Source: Oscillospiraceae bacterium (GTDB lineage: Bacteria; Bacillota; Clostridia; Oscillospirales; Oscillospiraceae). From it: a stretch of DNA of 5,930 nucleotides. The notes under the pieces were generated by a model that was given only the letters and a program-made list of their open reading frames with translations, did not search any database and had not been told where the DNA came from. The position numbers and the translations under genes were made by a program. Positions 1 to 5,930 of this stretch are shown here, piece by piece (position 1 is the first letter of the stretch; every line of letters begins with the position of its first letter). Where the stretch lies: the NCBI GenBank assembly GCA_017538775.1, contig JAFYIF010000190.1, positions 1 to 5,930 on the forward strand, given 5' to 3'.

Positions 1-2094
1 CCCATCCCCGGCATCGACAGCCCCCGCGTCCGCAGCCTCTGGACCATTCCGGACACGGACGCGCTGAAGAAGCTGACGGAGTCGGCCGCTTCCGCCGTGG
101 TGGTGGGCGGCGGCTTCATCGGCCTGGAGATCGCGGAAAACCTGCGCCACGCGGGTCTGGCCGTTGCGCTGGTGGAGGCGCTGGACCAGGTCATGGCCCC
201 GCTGGACTTTGAGATGGCCCAGCTGCTCCACGAGGAGCTGACGCGCCAGGGCGTGGACCTGCACCTGGGCGACGGAGTGGATTCCTTCGCCGACGACGGA
301 CAGGCCGTGACCGTCAAGCTCAAAAGCGGGGCCGCGATCCGCTCCGACCTGGTGGTGCTGTCCATCGGCGTGCGGCCCAACAGCGCTCTGGCCCGGGACT
401 GCGGCCTGGCGCTGAACGCCCGGGGCGGCGTGGTGGTGGACGAGCATCTGCGCACCGCCGACCCGAACATCTACGCGGTGGGCGACGTGATCGAGGTGGA
501 GGACTTTGTCTTCGGCGACCGGGCCATGCTGGCGCTGGCCGGTCCGGCCAACAAGCAGGGGCGCATCGCGGCGGACAACATCGCCGGGGGCGACGAGGTC
601 TACCGGGGCAGCCAGGGCACGAGCGTGGCCAAGGTCTTCGACCTGACGGCGGCCTCCACCGGGGCCAACGAGAAGGCCCTGATCCGGCGGGGACTGGTGA
701 AGGGGGAGGATTATGAGACCCTGGTGGTCTCCCAGAACCACCACGCGGGCTACTACCCCGGGGCCATGCCGCTGCTGCTCAAGCTGCTGTTCTCCTGCGA
801 CGGGAAGAAGATCTTCGGCGCGCAGATCGTGGGCTGGGAAGGGGTCGACAAGCGCATCGACGACATCGCCGTGGCCCAGCGCCTGGGGGCCGGTCCGGTG
901 GGGCTGAAAGAGCTGGAACTGGCTTACGCCCCGCCCTATTCCTCCGCCAAGGACCCGGTGAACATGGCGGGCTTTGTGGCGGAGAACATCCTGAACGGCC
1001 TGGTGCGCCTGGCCGAGTGGAACGAGACCGAGACCGACCCGGAAGCCGTGATTTTGGACGTGCGGGAGGAAGAGGAGACCATGGCCTATGCCCTGCCCGG
1101 CGCGGTGAACATCCCCCTGGGCCAGCTCCGGGCGCGGCTGGGCGAGCTGGACCGGAGCAGGCGCTACATCGTCTTCTGCGCCGTGGGCGTCCGCTCCTAC
1201 AACGCCGCCCGCATCCTGCGCCAGAACGGATTTGTCAACGTCAAGATCTACCCCGGCGGAACGCGCTTTTACCGCGCCACCCACGCGAGCGAGTGGGAGC
1301 TGCCGGAAGCGGAGCCCGCTCCGGCTGCGGCGCCGGAGATTTCCGAAAGGAGCGACACAGACATGAAACAGATTACGCTGGACTGCTGCGGGATGCAGTG
1401 CCCCGGCCCCATCATGGAGGTCTATAAAAACCTCTGCGCCCTGCATGACGGCGACCAGCTGGAAGTCAGCGCCTCCGACCCGGGATTTTCCAGGGACATC
1501 GTGGCCTGGTGCCGCCGCACCGGGAACACCCTGGTCTCCAACGGACAGAGAGACGGGGCGTATGTGGCCGTACTGCGCAAGGGCAGCGGGGCGGCTCCGC
1601 AGCCCGTGGCCGTGAAAGACACCCCCCAGGGCAAGACCATCATCGTCTTCGACGGGGATCTGGACAAGGTGCTGGCCAGCTTCATCATCGCCAACGGGGC
1701 CCTGGCCATGGGCCGCCCGGTGACCATGTTCTTCACCTTCTGGGGCCTCAACGCCCTGCGGAAGAGTCAGAAGCAGCCCGTCAAAAAGACGGCGGTGGAG
1801 CGGATGTTCGGGGCGATGCTGCCCCGGGGTGCGCGGCGGCTGAAGCTCTCGAAGCTGAACATGGGCGGCATGGGCACGGCCATGATGCGGAAAATCATGC
1901 AGGATAAAAACATCGACTCGCTGGAGGACCTGATGAAAAAGGCCATGGACAACGGCGTCAAGCTCATCGCCTGCTCCATGAGCATGGACGTGATGGGCAT
2001 CCGGAAGGAGGAGCTGATCGACGGCGTGGAGATCGGCGGCGTCGGGACCTATCTGGGCGACGCGGAGGACGCCAATGTGAATCTGTTCATCTGA
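1..2094 (+). CDS. CoADR-like FAD/NADH persulfide reductase fused to rhodanese, TusA and DsrE2 domains (5' partial)
   Basis: The frame is open from base 1, so the N-terminus lies outside the window; the GTG at 97 is inside the nucleotide-binding motif and is not the start. Residues below count from base 1. The reductase core shows a family PIPGID motif (2-7), the NADH-binding GGGFIGLE, an acidic E59 ending the next strand (suggesting NADH), the second FAD motif YAVGD (to 162), and a dimerization domain ending in YAPPYSSAKDP with Y309 and Y313. A rhodanese domain follows (~345-430, loop CAVGVRSY, catalytic C393), then a Pro/Ala linker, a TusA-like domain (455-~530, CPGP with C467), and a DsrE2-like domain (545-697, C658 in ACSMSMD). 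CoADR-rhodanese proteins reduce CoA disulfide, persulfides or polysulfides with NADH; the added domains suggest passing sulfane sulfur along cysteines in the cytoplasm. The missing ~115-120 residues should hold the first FAD motif and the redox cysteine. Family is firm; the substrate is inferred. Confidence 0.93.
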   Translation, partial: PIPGIDSPRVRSLWTIPDTDALKKLTESAASAVVVGGGFIGLEIAENLRHAGLAVALVEALDQVMAPLDFEMAQLLHEELTRQGVDLHLGDGVDSFADDGQAVTVKLKSGAAIRSDLVVLSIGVRPNSALARDCGLALNARGGVVVDEHLRTADPNIYAVGDVIEVEDFVFGDRAMLALAGPANKQGRIAADNIAGGDEVYRGSQGTSVAKVFDLTAASTGANEKALIRRGLVKGEDYETLVVSQNHHAGYYPGAMPLLLKLLFSCDGKKIFGAQIVGWEGVDKRIDDIAVAQRLGAGPVGLKELELAYAPPYSSAKDPVNMAGFVAENILNGLVRLAEWNETETDPEAVILDVREEEETMAYALPGAVNIPLGQLRARLGELDRSRRYIVFCAVGVRSYNAARILRQNGFVNVKIYPGGTRFYRATHASEWELPEAEPAPAAAPEISERSDTDMKQITLDCCGMQCPGPIMEVYKNLCALHDGDQLEVSASDPGFSRDIVAWCRRTGNTLVSNGQRDGAYVAVLRKGSGAAPQPVAVKDTPQGKTIIVFDGDLDKVLASFIIANGALAMGRPVTMFFTFWGLNALRKSQKQPVKKTAVERMFGAMLPRGARRLKLSKLNMGGMGTAMMRKIMQDKNIDSLEDLMKKAMDNGVKLIACSMSMDVMGIRKEELIDGVEIGGVGTYLGDAEDANVNLFI
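1346..1365 (+). promoter_or_regulatory. Candidate internal ribosome binding site and ATG at the rhodanese/TusA junction
   Basis: AAAGGAG at 1346-1352 is followed by a 10-base spacer and an in-frame ATG at 1363. The ATG begins MKQITLDCCGMQCPGP, which looks like the natural N-terminus of a free-standing TusA protein, and the residues just before it are a Pro/Ala-rich linker. Initiation here would give a ~243-residue TusA-DsrE2 protein beside the full-length fusion. The site could instead be a relic of two formerly separate, adjacent genes. Purine-rich codons such as GAA-AGG-AGC can create this match by chance, so function is not shown. Confidence 0.4.
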
Positions 2095-2100
2095 AGATGC

Positions 2101-2150
2101 CCCATGAAAAAACGGAAGGGACGCGCCCTTCCGTTTTTTCATGGGTTTTT
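2101..2150. terminator. Bidirectional intrinsic terminator between convergent genes
   Basis: A perfect 20-bp inverted repeat (2101-2120 with 2126-2145) encloses a 5-base loop, ACGCG. It starts 6 bases after the stop of the plus-strand sulfur gene and ends 13 bases beyond the stop of the minus-strand beta-propeller gene. The inner GC-rich core (CGGAAGGG/CCCTTCCG) is flanked by A6 and T6 runs that lie inside the longer stem. On either strand the core hairpin is therefore followed directly by six T residues. The plus strand has a second T run at 2146-2150. The layout fits one terminator serving both transcripts. Confidence 0.9.
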
Positions 2151-2158
2151 GATTTGTC

Positions 2159-4441
2159 TCAGCCGATGTTCACCAGCACGGGCTTGCCCCAGGTGTTCCT
2201 GTCCAGCACCGCCAGCTGTTCGCTGCCGACGATGTAGACCCAGGAGCCGATGTACAGCCCGCGCACGCGCCAGCTGCCGTCGTCGAAGTCGAAGCGGCAC
2301 AGTTCGGTGAAGCCCGCCTCGGCGTCATAGGCATAGATGCGGTAGCCCTCGTCGGCCTGGAAGCCGATCAGGTTCTTTGCCGGGCTGATGAAGAAGGCCT
2401 TGTGGTTGTAAAGGGCCTCGCTGTAGTCCGCGTCCAGCTCCAGAACCTGCTCGGCGTACACGTCGGTCTTGTCCTCGGTGTTGAACATCACCAGCTTGAG
2501 CCCCTCGGCCCGGCCATTCTTTTCATCCGCCTCCCGGCCAAAGCCGAAGAGCTTGCCCTCGGCCCAGCTGTGGAGGTACTCGGAAAAGCCGCTGATCTTC
2601 AGCGCGCTCAGGACCTTGGGGTGGGCCGGGTCGCTGACATCCACGGTGAACAGCGGGTCCACGTTGCGGAAGGTGGTGAAGTAGGCGATCTCCCCGTCAA
2701 AGCGGGCGGAGTAGACCCGCTCCCCCTCCGCCAGGTCGGTGACGCTGCCCAGGAGGTTCAGGTCCCCGTCCAGGATGTACAGGCCGCTGCTGGGCTTGCT
2801 CTCCTCCCACTGGTAGTTGGTGAAGTTGTAGCGGGAATCCTCATAGACCCGGTAGACGCTCTCGTTGCGGGTGGTGACGATGCGGAGATTGCCCTGGTAG
2901 GCGTCGGCGGAGAACTGGCTGTCCAGATAGCCGGGCACCTTGCCCCCAGCCACGAAGCGCAGCCCCTCGGACAGGTCGAAGCGGTAGATGGCGGTGTTGC
3001 TGCTGTCCCTGTGGCTGGTGACGGTGTAGACGCTCTCGGTGTACGTTCCCGTCTCCTGGTTTTCCCAGACGCTGCCCATGACGTAGAGGCTGTCCGCGCT
3101 CATGTAGACCTGGTCACCGGAGCCCAGCAGGGACTGGCTGTCCAGCAGCGCGGCAGAGGGAATGTCATAGACGCTGACCACCACATACTCGTTGGACTTG
3201 TCCCCGCAGAGGTAGATGCGCCCGGCGGGCAGGGGCTCCGTCTTGCCGTCCCGGTAGAGGCAGGGGACGTAGGTCTCCGGCTCGTCTTCGTCGTAGCTGT
3301 AGACCCACTGGCTGCTGATCACATAGAGCCGCCCGTCCAGCAGGCGGGAGGACAGGAGGTTGCCGTCCTGACCCAGGGAGGTCAGCAGCTTCGGCGCGGC
3401 GGGGTTGCTGACATCGTAGAGGTCCACGCAGCAGTACTGCTCGTTTTCCCAGGTCCAGCCCTCCTCGGTCTGGGCGCCGGAGTAGGCGGAGTAGTTGGAG
3501 AGAATCGCCAGACGGCTCTCGCTGACGTACATCTCCCGGGGGCTCTTGGTCTTGCTGTCATAGCGGTACTGCTTGCCGCTGCCGGTCTCGTTGTACTCGG
3601 ACTCGCCCACCTTGGTGCGGGAGACGACCGCGGAGCCCTTGCCCGCAGCACGGATGACCGTGAGCTGGTACTCCCCGTTCAGGACGTAGATGTACTGCCC
3701 GTCCGTCTTCACGATGTCGCCCTCGTCGATGCCCTCCACCTGGACGTTGGTGCCGGACACGTCCTCGTCGCCGCTGGCGGCGGAGTTGGTGGCCGTGGTG
3801 GCTTTTTCGGTGGGCGCGGGCACTTCGGCCTCCAGGCTGTCCGCTTCCTCGTCCACGGCCATGCCGCCCCGGCCTCCGCTGCTGGCTTTCAGGCTGCTCA
3901 GCACCTCGCCGTAGTTGGCGGCCAGCTTCACGTCCGGGCGCGGGGGCAGCGGCGTGGCGCTCTCAATGCGCACGGTGTGGCTGGCCTCGTCATAGCTGAC
4001 CTTGAAGTTCAGCCGGGGGCCCAGCTCCGCCAGTTTGAAGTAGTTGTAGCCGCCGATGTTCCAGACGGACAGGCCCTCCACCGCCGCGCCGTCGATGACC
4101 ACGGTCTGGCGGCTGAGCTGGGCCTGGCGGGACAGGTCCTTTCCGTCCTCCGGCAGCTCCGTGCCCAGGGGCTCATAGCTCCGCCCCCGGACGATCAAAA
4201 CCTGCCCGCGCTCCGCGTCATAGTCCACGGAAAAGCGGCTCTCCGTCTCCCGCAGGAGCATGGCCAGGTCCCGGAGCCGGAAATAGTTGTAGCCGTCCAC
4301 GTTGTAGGCCACGCAGCGCACCGGCTCCCCGTCCACCGTCAGCGCCTGGCTGCTGACGACGATCGCCGCGTCGGCCAGCGCCAGGGGCACCAGCGTCAGC
4401 GCCAGCGCCAACACCAGCAGCAGGGCCATCAGTTTCTTCAT
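2159..4441 (-). CDS. Secreted protein with two stalk-type repeats and a C-terminal beta-propeller domain
   Basis: A 760-residue protein starting at ATG 4441, six bases after GGGAGGGG. Residues 1-24 form a signal peptide (MKK, then a Leu/Ala-rich core, with likely cleavage near ALADA). There is no lipobox cysteine and no sortase motif at the C-terminus. Two related modules of the copper-amine-oxidase-N/stalk type follow: ~30-95 with GYNYFRLRDLA, and ~112-163 with GYNYFKLAEL. A low-complexity Ser/Ala/Glu/Thr linker covers ~183-228. From ~230 to the end is the secreted beta-propeller family (Beta_propel, PF09826), opening with NVQVEGIDEGDIVKTDG and containing blade-like repeats such as LYDVSNPAAPK and TVDVSDPAHPK. 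The family's biochemical function is not established; an extracellular binding or scaffold role is inference. The gene is last in the minus-strand series and runs into the shared terminator. Confidence 0.92.
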   Translation of the reverse strand: MKKLMALLLVLALALTLVPLALADAAIVVSSQALTVDGEPVRCVAYNVDGYNYFRLRDLAMLLRETESRFSVDYDAERGQVLIVRGRSYEPLGTELPEDGKDLSRQAQLSRQTVVIDGAAVEGLSVWNIGGYNYFKLAELGPRLNFKVSYDEASHTVRIESATPLPPRPDVKLAANYGEVLSSLKASSGGRGGMAVDEEADSLEAEVPAPTEKATTATNSAASGDEDVSGTNVQVEGIDEGDIVKTDGQYIYVLNGEYQLTVIRAAGKGSAVVSRTKVGESEYNETGSGKQYRYDSKTKSPREMYVSESRLAILSNYSAYSGAQTEEGWTWENEQYCCVDLYDVSNPAAPKLLTSLGQDGNLLSSRLLDGRLYVISSQWVYSYDEDEPETYVPCLYRDGKTEPLPAGRIYLCGDKSNEYVVVSVYDIPSAALLDSQSLLGSGDQVYMSADSLYVMGSVWENQETGTYTESVYTVTSHRDSSNTAIYRFDLSEGLRFVAGGKVPGYLDSQFSADAYQGNLRIVTTRNESVYRVYEDSRYNFTNYQWEESKPSSGLYILDGDLNLLGSVTDLAEGERVYSARFDGEIAYFTTFRNVDPLFTVDVSDPAHPKVLSALKISGFSEYLHSWAEGKLFGFGREADEKNGRAEGLKLVMFNTEDKTDVYAEQVLELDADYSEALYNHKAFFISPAKNLIGFQADEGYRIYAYDAEAGFTELCRFDFDDGSWRVRGLYIGSWVYIVGSEQLAVLDRNTWGKPVLVNIG

Positions 4442-4525
4442 TTCGTTCCCCTCCCAATTTTAGTTGTTTTGATATGGATCGCTCCATTCACGCCCTATGA
4501 CGGAGCGGAGGGGAAAAAGTTCCCG
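4442..4525 (-). other. 84-bp intergenic spacer between binding-protein and beta-propeller genes
   Basis: The spacer holds the ribosome binding site of the downstream gene, a short AT-rich patch (4456-4476) in otherwise GC-rich DNA, and two weak inverted repeats: GGGAA/TTCCC at 4511-4515 and 4520-4524, and CGCTCC/GGAGCG at 4480-4485 and 4502-4507. Neither hairpin is followed by a T run on the minus strand, so no clear terminator separates the two genes. No convincing promoter is seen: TAAAAT at 4462-4457 resembles a -10 box but would place the transcript start in the ribosome binding site. Co-transcription is the simplest reading. Confidence 0.45.
4448..4455 (-). promoter_or_regulatory. Ribosome binding site of the beta-propeller gene
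   Basis: On the minus strand GGGAGGGG (4455 down to 4448) precedes the ATG at 4441 by six bases (AACGAA). This supports the ATG that begins the MKK signal peptide. Confidence 0.8.
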
Positions 4526-5707
4526 TCATTCCGCGCTTTCCAGCGGAAAAGAGCTGTCCATGCGCCAGACGCCGCTGCTGCCGTCGGCCCGGCGCAGCCA
4601 GATGGACTCCCATTTGGCCGAGCCGCTGTCGTCAAAGCGCAAAAGGCCGGAGGTGCCCCGCCAGCTCACGGCGGGCAGCCGGGCCAGCAGGTCGGCCTTG
4701 TCCGCGCTGCCGGCGCTGCGCATGGTCTCCATCACCAGGTCGTAGGCGTCCCCGGCCAGGGCGGTGAGGGTGCTGTTGCCCAGGAAGCCGCCGTTGAGCT
4801 GCAAGGCTTCCTCGTCCTCCTCCAGATAGGCCCGCAGGCCTTCCGCGTAGCTCCCGCCGTCCGGGATGCGGCAGTAGACCGTGGCGTAGAGCCGCAGCCC
4901 GTTGCCGGACATGGCGGCGGGCACCCGGGGGTCGTCGATCCGGTGGGTGCCGTAGACGGGCAGGGAGAAGCCCATCGCGTCGGCCTGGTGGGCGGCCAGG
5001 GCGGTCATGGCCGGGCTCAGGGAGAGGAAGACCGAGTGGCAGCGGAAGGTCTCCGAGCGCTGGAAATAGATGCTCAGGTCCTCCGCGTCCGTGCGGACCT
5101 CGTCCTGGAACACCGTGCCGCCCAGACCCTCATAGGCGCTGCGCATCCGCGCCGAGAGCTCGCTCCACTCCCCCTCCGCCTGGCTCATGATGTAAAGCGG
5201 CGCGCCGCTGCTGCGGTCCCAAATCAGGGCGGCCAGCGCGTCGAACTCCTGCTGCTCGGTCAGGCAGAGGCGGAAGGCGTAGCTGCCCATGCCGGTCAGC
5301 GCGTCGCCGGTGCAGCCCACGCCGATGAGGGCGATGCCGTTTTCCTCGAACATCGGTCCCACCGCCAGGCTGAGTTCGGAGTCGTAGGCCCCGATCACCA
5401 CACAGACATCCTGCTCCACCAGATAGGCCGCGGCCTCAATGGCGGACTGGACCGTGCTGCCGCAGTCGGCCACCACCAGTTCCATGTCGTACTCCTCCCG
5501 GTTCAGCGTCAGGCTGGGCGTCAGGGAGTGGGCATAGCGCACGCCCAGCAGCTCCCGCCGCCCCTCCGGGGTGCACTTGCCGGTGAGCGGCTCCAGGACC
5601 CCGATGCGCACCGTGTGGCGCAGCGGCGCCTCCGGTTTTTTCTCCCCGCAGGCCGCCATTGTCAGCGCCAGCGCGAGGGCCAGCATGAGCGAAATGATTT
5701 TTTTCAC
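4526..5707 (-). CDS. LivJ-like (type 1 periplasmic-binding fold) substrate-binding lipoprotein
   Basis: A 393-residue protein starting with GTG at 5707, nine bases after a consensus AGGAGG. Residues 1-20 form a lipoprotein signal peptide (MKK, Leu/Ala core) with lipobox MAAC and acylated C20. The mature protein should be tethered outside the membrane. The body follows the branched-chain amino acid ABC binding-protein family (Peripla_BP_6): RIGVLEPLTG near 34-43, VVADCGSTVQSAIEAA for the first helix region, VVIGAYDSELSLAV near 103-116, GIALIGVGCTGDALTG, a second lobe from ~165, the hinge stretch LPVYGTHRIDD, and AGDAYDLVMETMRSAGS near 318-334. Length is normal for the family. Ligands in this family range from amino acids to amides and aromatics, so the substrate is not assigned. 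No permease or ATPase gene lies downstream; one could be upstream, outside the window. Seven cysteines besides the lipid-bearing one are unusual. Confidence 0.92.
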   Translation of the reverse strand: MKKIISLMLALALALTMAACGEKKPEAPLRHTVRIGVLEPLTGKCTPEGRRELLGVRYAHSLTPSLTLNREEYDMELVVADCGSTVQSAIEAAAYLVEQDVCVVIGAYDSELSLAVGPMFEENGIALIGVGCTGDALTGMGSYAFRLCLTEQQEFDALAALIWDRSSGAPLYIMSQAEGEWSELSARMRSAYEGLGGTVFQDEVRTDAEDLSIYFQRSETFRCHSVFLSLSPAMTALAAHQADAMGFSLPVYGTHRIDDPRVPAAMSGNGLRLYATVYCRIPDGGSYAEGLRAYLEEDEEALQLNGGFLGNSTLTALAGDAYDLVMETMRSAGSADKADLLARLPAVSWRGTSGLLRFDDSGSAKWESIWLRRADGSSGVWRMDSSFPLESAE

Positions 5708-5716
5708 AAAAGACTT

Positions 5717-5722
5717 CCTCCT
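5717..5722 (-). promoter_or_regulatory. Consensus ribosome binding site that fixes the GTG start of the lipoprotein gene
   Basis: AGGAGG reads on the minus strand from 5722 to 5717, nine bases before the GTG at 5707. No in-frame ATG lies between the preceding stop codon (5737-5735) and this GTG. The GTG gives a complete MKK-type lipoprotein signal, so it is the start. Confidence 0.9.
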
Positions 5723-5734
5723 GTCTCTCTGGGT

Positions 5735-5930
5735 TCACAGCATCACGGGGCAACAGCGCCAGTCCCGGCCGCCGCCCCGCTCGGCGGGGTCCGGGCAGCC
5801 CAGGACATAGACATCCTCCGCCGCGGCACATAGGGCGAAGACGCGCCGGGCCGGGTCCGGCAGCCGCCGCCCGGCGGCGGCTTTCGTCACCAGGGGCAGC
5901 ATGCAGCGCGTGCGGAGCGCGGCCAGGTGC
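5735..5930 (-). CDS. Unrecognised protein, C-terminal 64 residues (5' partial)
   Basis: This minus-strand frame is open from the right edge to a TGA at 5737-5735. Its codons are nearly all G/C-ending, like the neighbouring genes, and it stops 27 bases before the lipoprotein start with the ribosome binding site in that gap. This is what the end of an upstream operon gene would look like. The visible tail contains RTRCMLPLVTKAAAGRR, then EDVYVLGCPDPAERGG, and ends in RDWRCCPVML. No family is recognised. It has five cysteines, including a CC pair near the end, and no membrane segment. The other minus-strand frames here are Arg/Pro/Gly-rich or interrupted by a stop, so this one is preferred, but coding status rests on composition and spacing only. 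Confidence 0.6.
   Translation of the reverse strand, partial: HLAALRTRCMLPLVTKAAAGRRLPDPARRVFALCAAAEDVYVLGCPDPAERGGGRDWRCCPVML

Noticed and set aside
97..99. GTG at 97 as the start of the plus-strand sulfur gene
   Set aside because: It lies at the NADH-binding GGGFIG motif, and the same frame is open upstream to base 1 with family-like sequence (PIPGID). The gene is cut by the window edge.
1017..1907. Smaller open frames on both strands within the sulfur gene
   Set aside because: They are Arg/Pro/Gly/His-rich off-frame readings of a gene whose main frame shows continuous conserved domains, and none has a convincing ribosome binding site.
4380..4441. Similarity between the signal-peptide DNA of the propeller and lipoprotein genes (shared GTCAGCGCCAGCGC, also near 5656)
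   Set aside because: The match is a short Leu/Ala codon run expected in GC-rich signal peptides and does not extend on either side. It is not a duplication or recombination site.
4456..4476. AT-rich patch with TAAAAT as a promoter for the beta-propeller gene
   Set aside because: The transcript would begin about seven bases on, inside the ribosome binding site, and no good -35 box lies 16-18 bases upstream (only TGGAGC-like sequence).
2402..5833. A 1143-codon open frame on the plus strand opposite the minus-strand genes
   Set aside because: It is codon-for-codon in register with all three minus-strand genes, which share one frame. A stop here needs TTA, CTA or TCA on the minus strand, and these codons are rare at this GC content. 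It ends where the minus-strand tail uses a CTA codon. Its product is a Val/Ala/Gly/His/Gln-rich string with no recognisable domain, while the minus strand has ribosome binding sites, signal peptides and known families.
5863..5881. Perfect inverted repeat of 8-bp GC arms with a 3-base loop; a second one (6-bp arms) at 5775-5789
   Set aside because: Both lie within the presumed coding tail, consist only of GCC/GGC-type codons for Ala, Gly and Arg, and have no following T run. They fit chance in very GC-rich coding DNA.

Overview
The window is GC-rich throughout, with codons strongly biased to G or C in the third position. It carries one plus-strand gene that enters from the left edge and a set of minus-strand genes that enter from the right edge. 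The two groups converge on a shared terminator near position 2100. The gene content suggests a GC-rich anaerobic Clostridia member, probably of the Oscillospiraceae group. The clues are a Gram-positive style lipoprotein binding protein, a secreted beta-propeller with copper-amine-oxidase-N-like 'YNYFKL' repeats, and a fused persulfide-reductase/sulfurtransferase. The taxonomic placement is inference from gene families and base composition, not from a marker gene.

Region 1 (1-2094, plus): the C-terminal ~697 residues of a multidomain sulfur-handling flavoprotein. In order it has a CoA-disulfide/persulfide reductase-like core, a rhodanese domain, a TusA-like sulfur carrier and a DsrE2-like domain. 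The first ~115-120 residues lie outside the window. A Shine-Dalgarno-like site and ATG sit exactly at the rhodanese/TusA boundary, so a shorter TusA-DsrE2 protein might also be made.

Region 2 (2095-2158): a convergent intergenic gap with a perfect 20-bp inverted repeat. It reads as an intrinsic terminator on both strands.

Region 3 (2159-5930, minus; transcription runs right to left): the tail of an unrecognised gene (5735-5930), then a type 1 periplasmic-binding-fold lipoprotein of the LivJ-like family (4526-5707, GTG start, strong AGGAGG), then a large secreted protein with two stalk-type repeats and a C-terminal beta-propeller (2159-4441). Gaps of 27 and 84 bp are compatible with one transcript. 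The two complete products would act outside the membrane. No permease or ATPase gene is visible, so the ligand and partner of the binding protein cannot be named from this window.

No tRNA, rRNA, CRISPR array, insertion sequence or attachment site was seen. A 3.4-kb open plus-strand frame (2402-5833) opposite the minus-strand genes is rejected as a codon-bias artefact.
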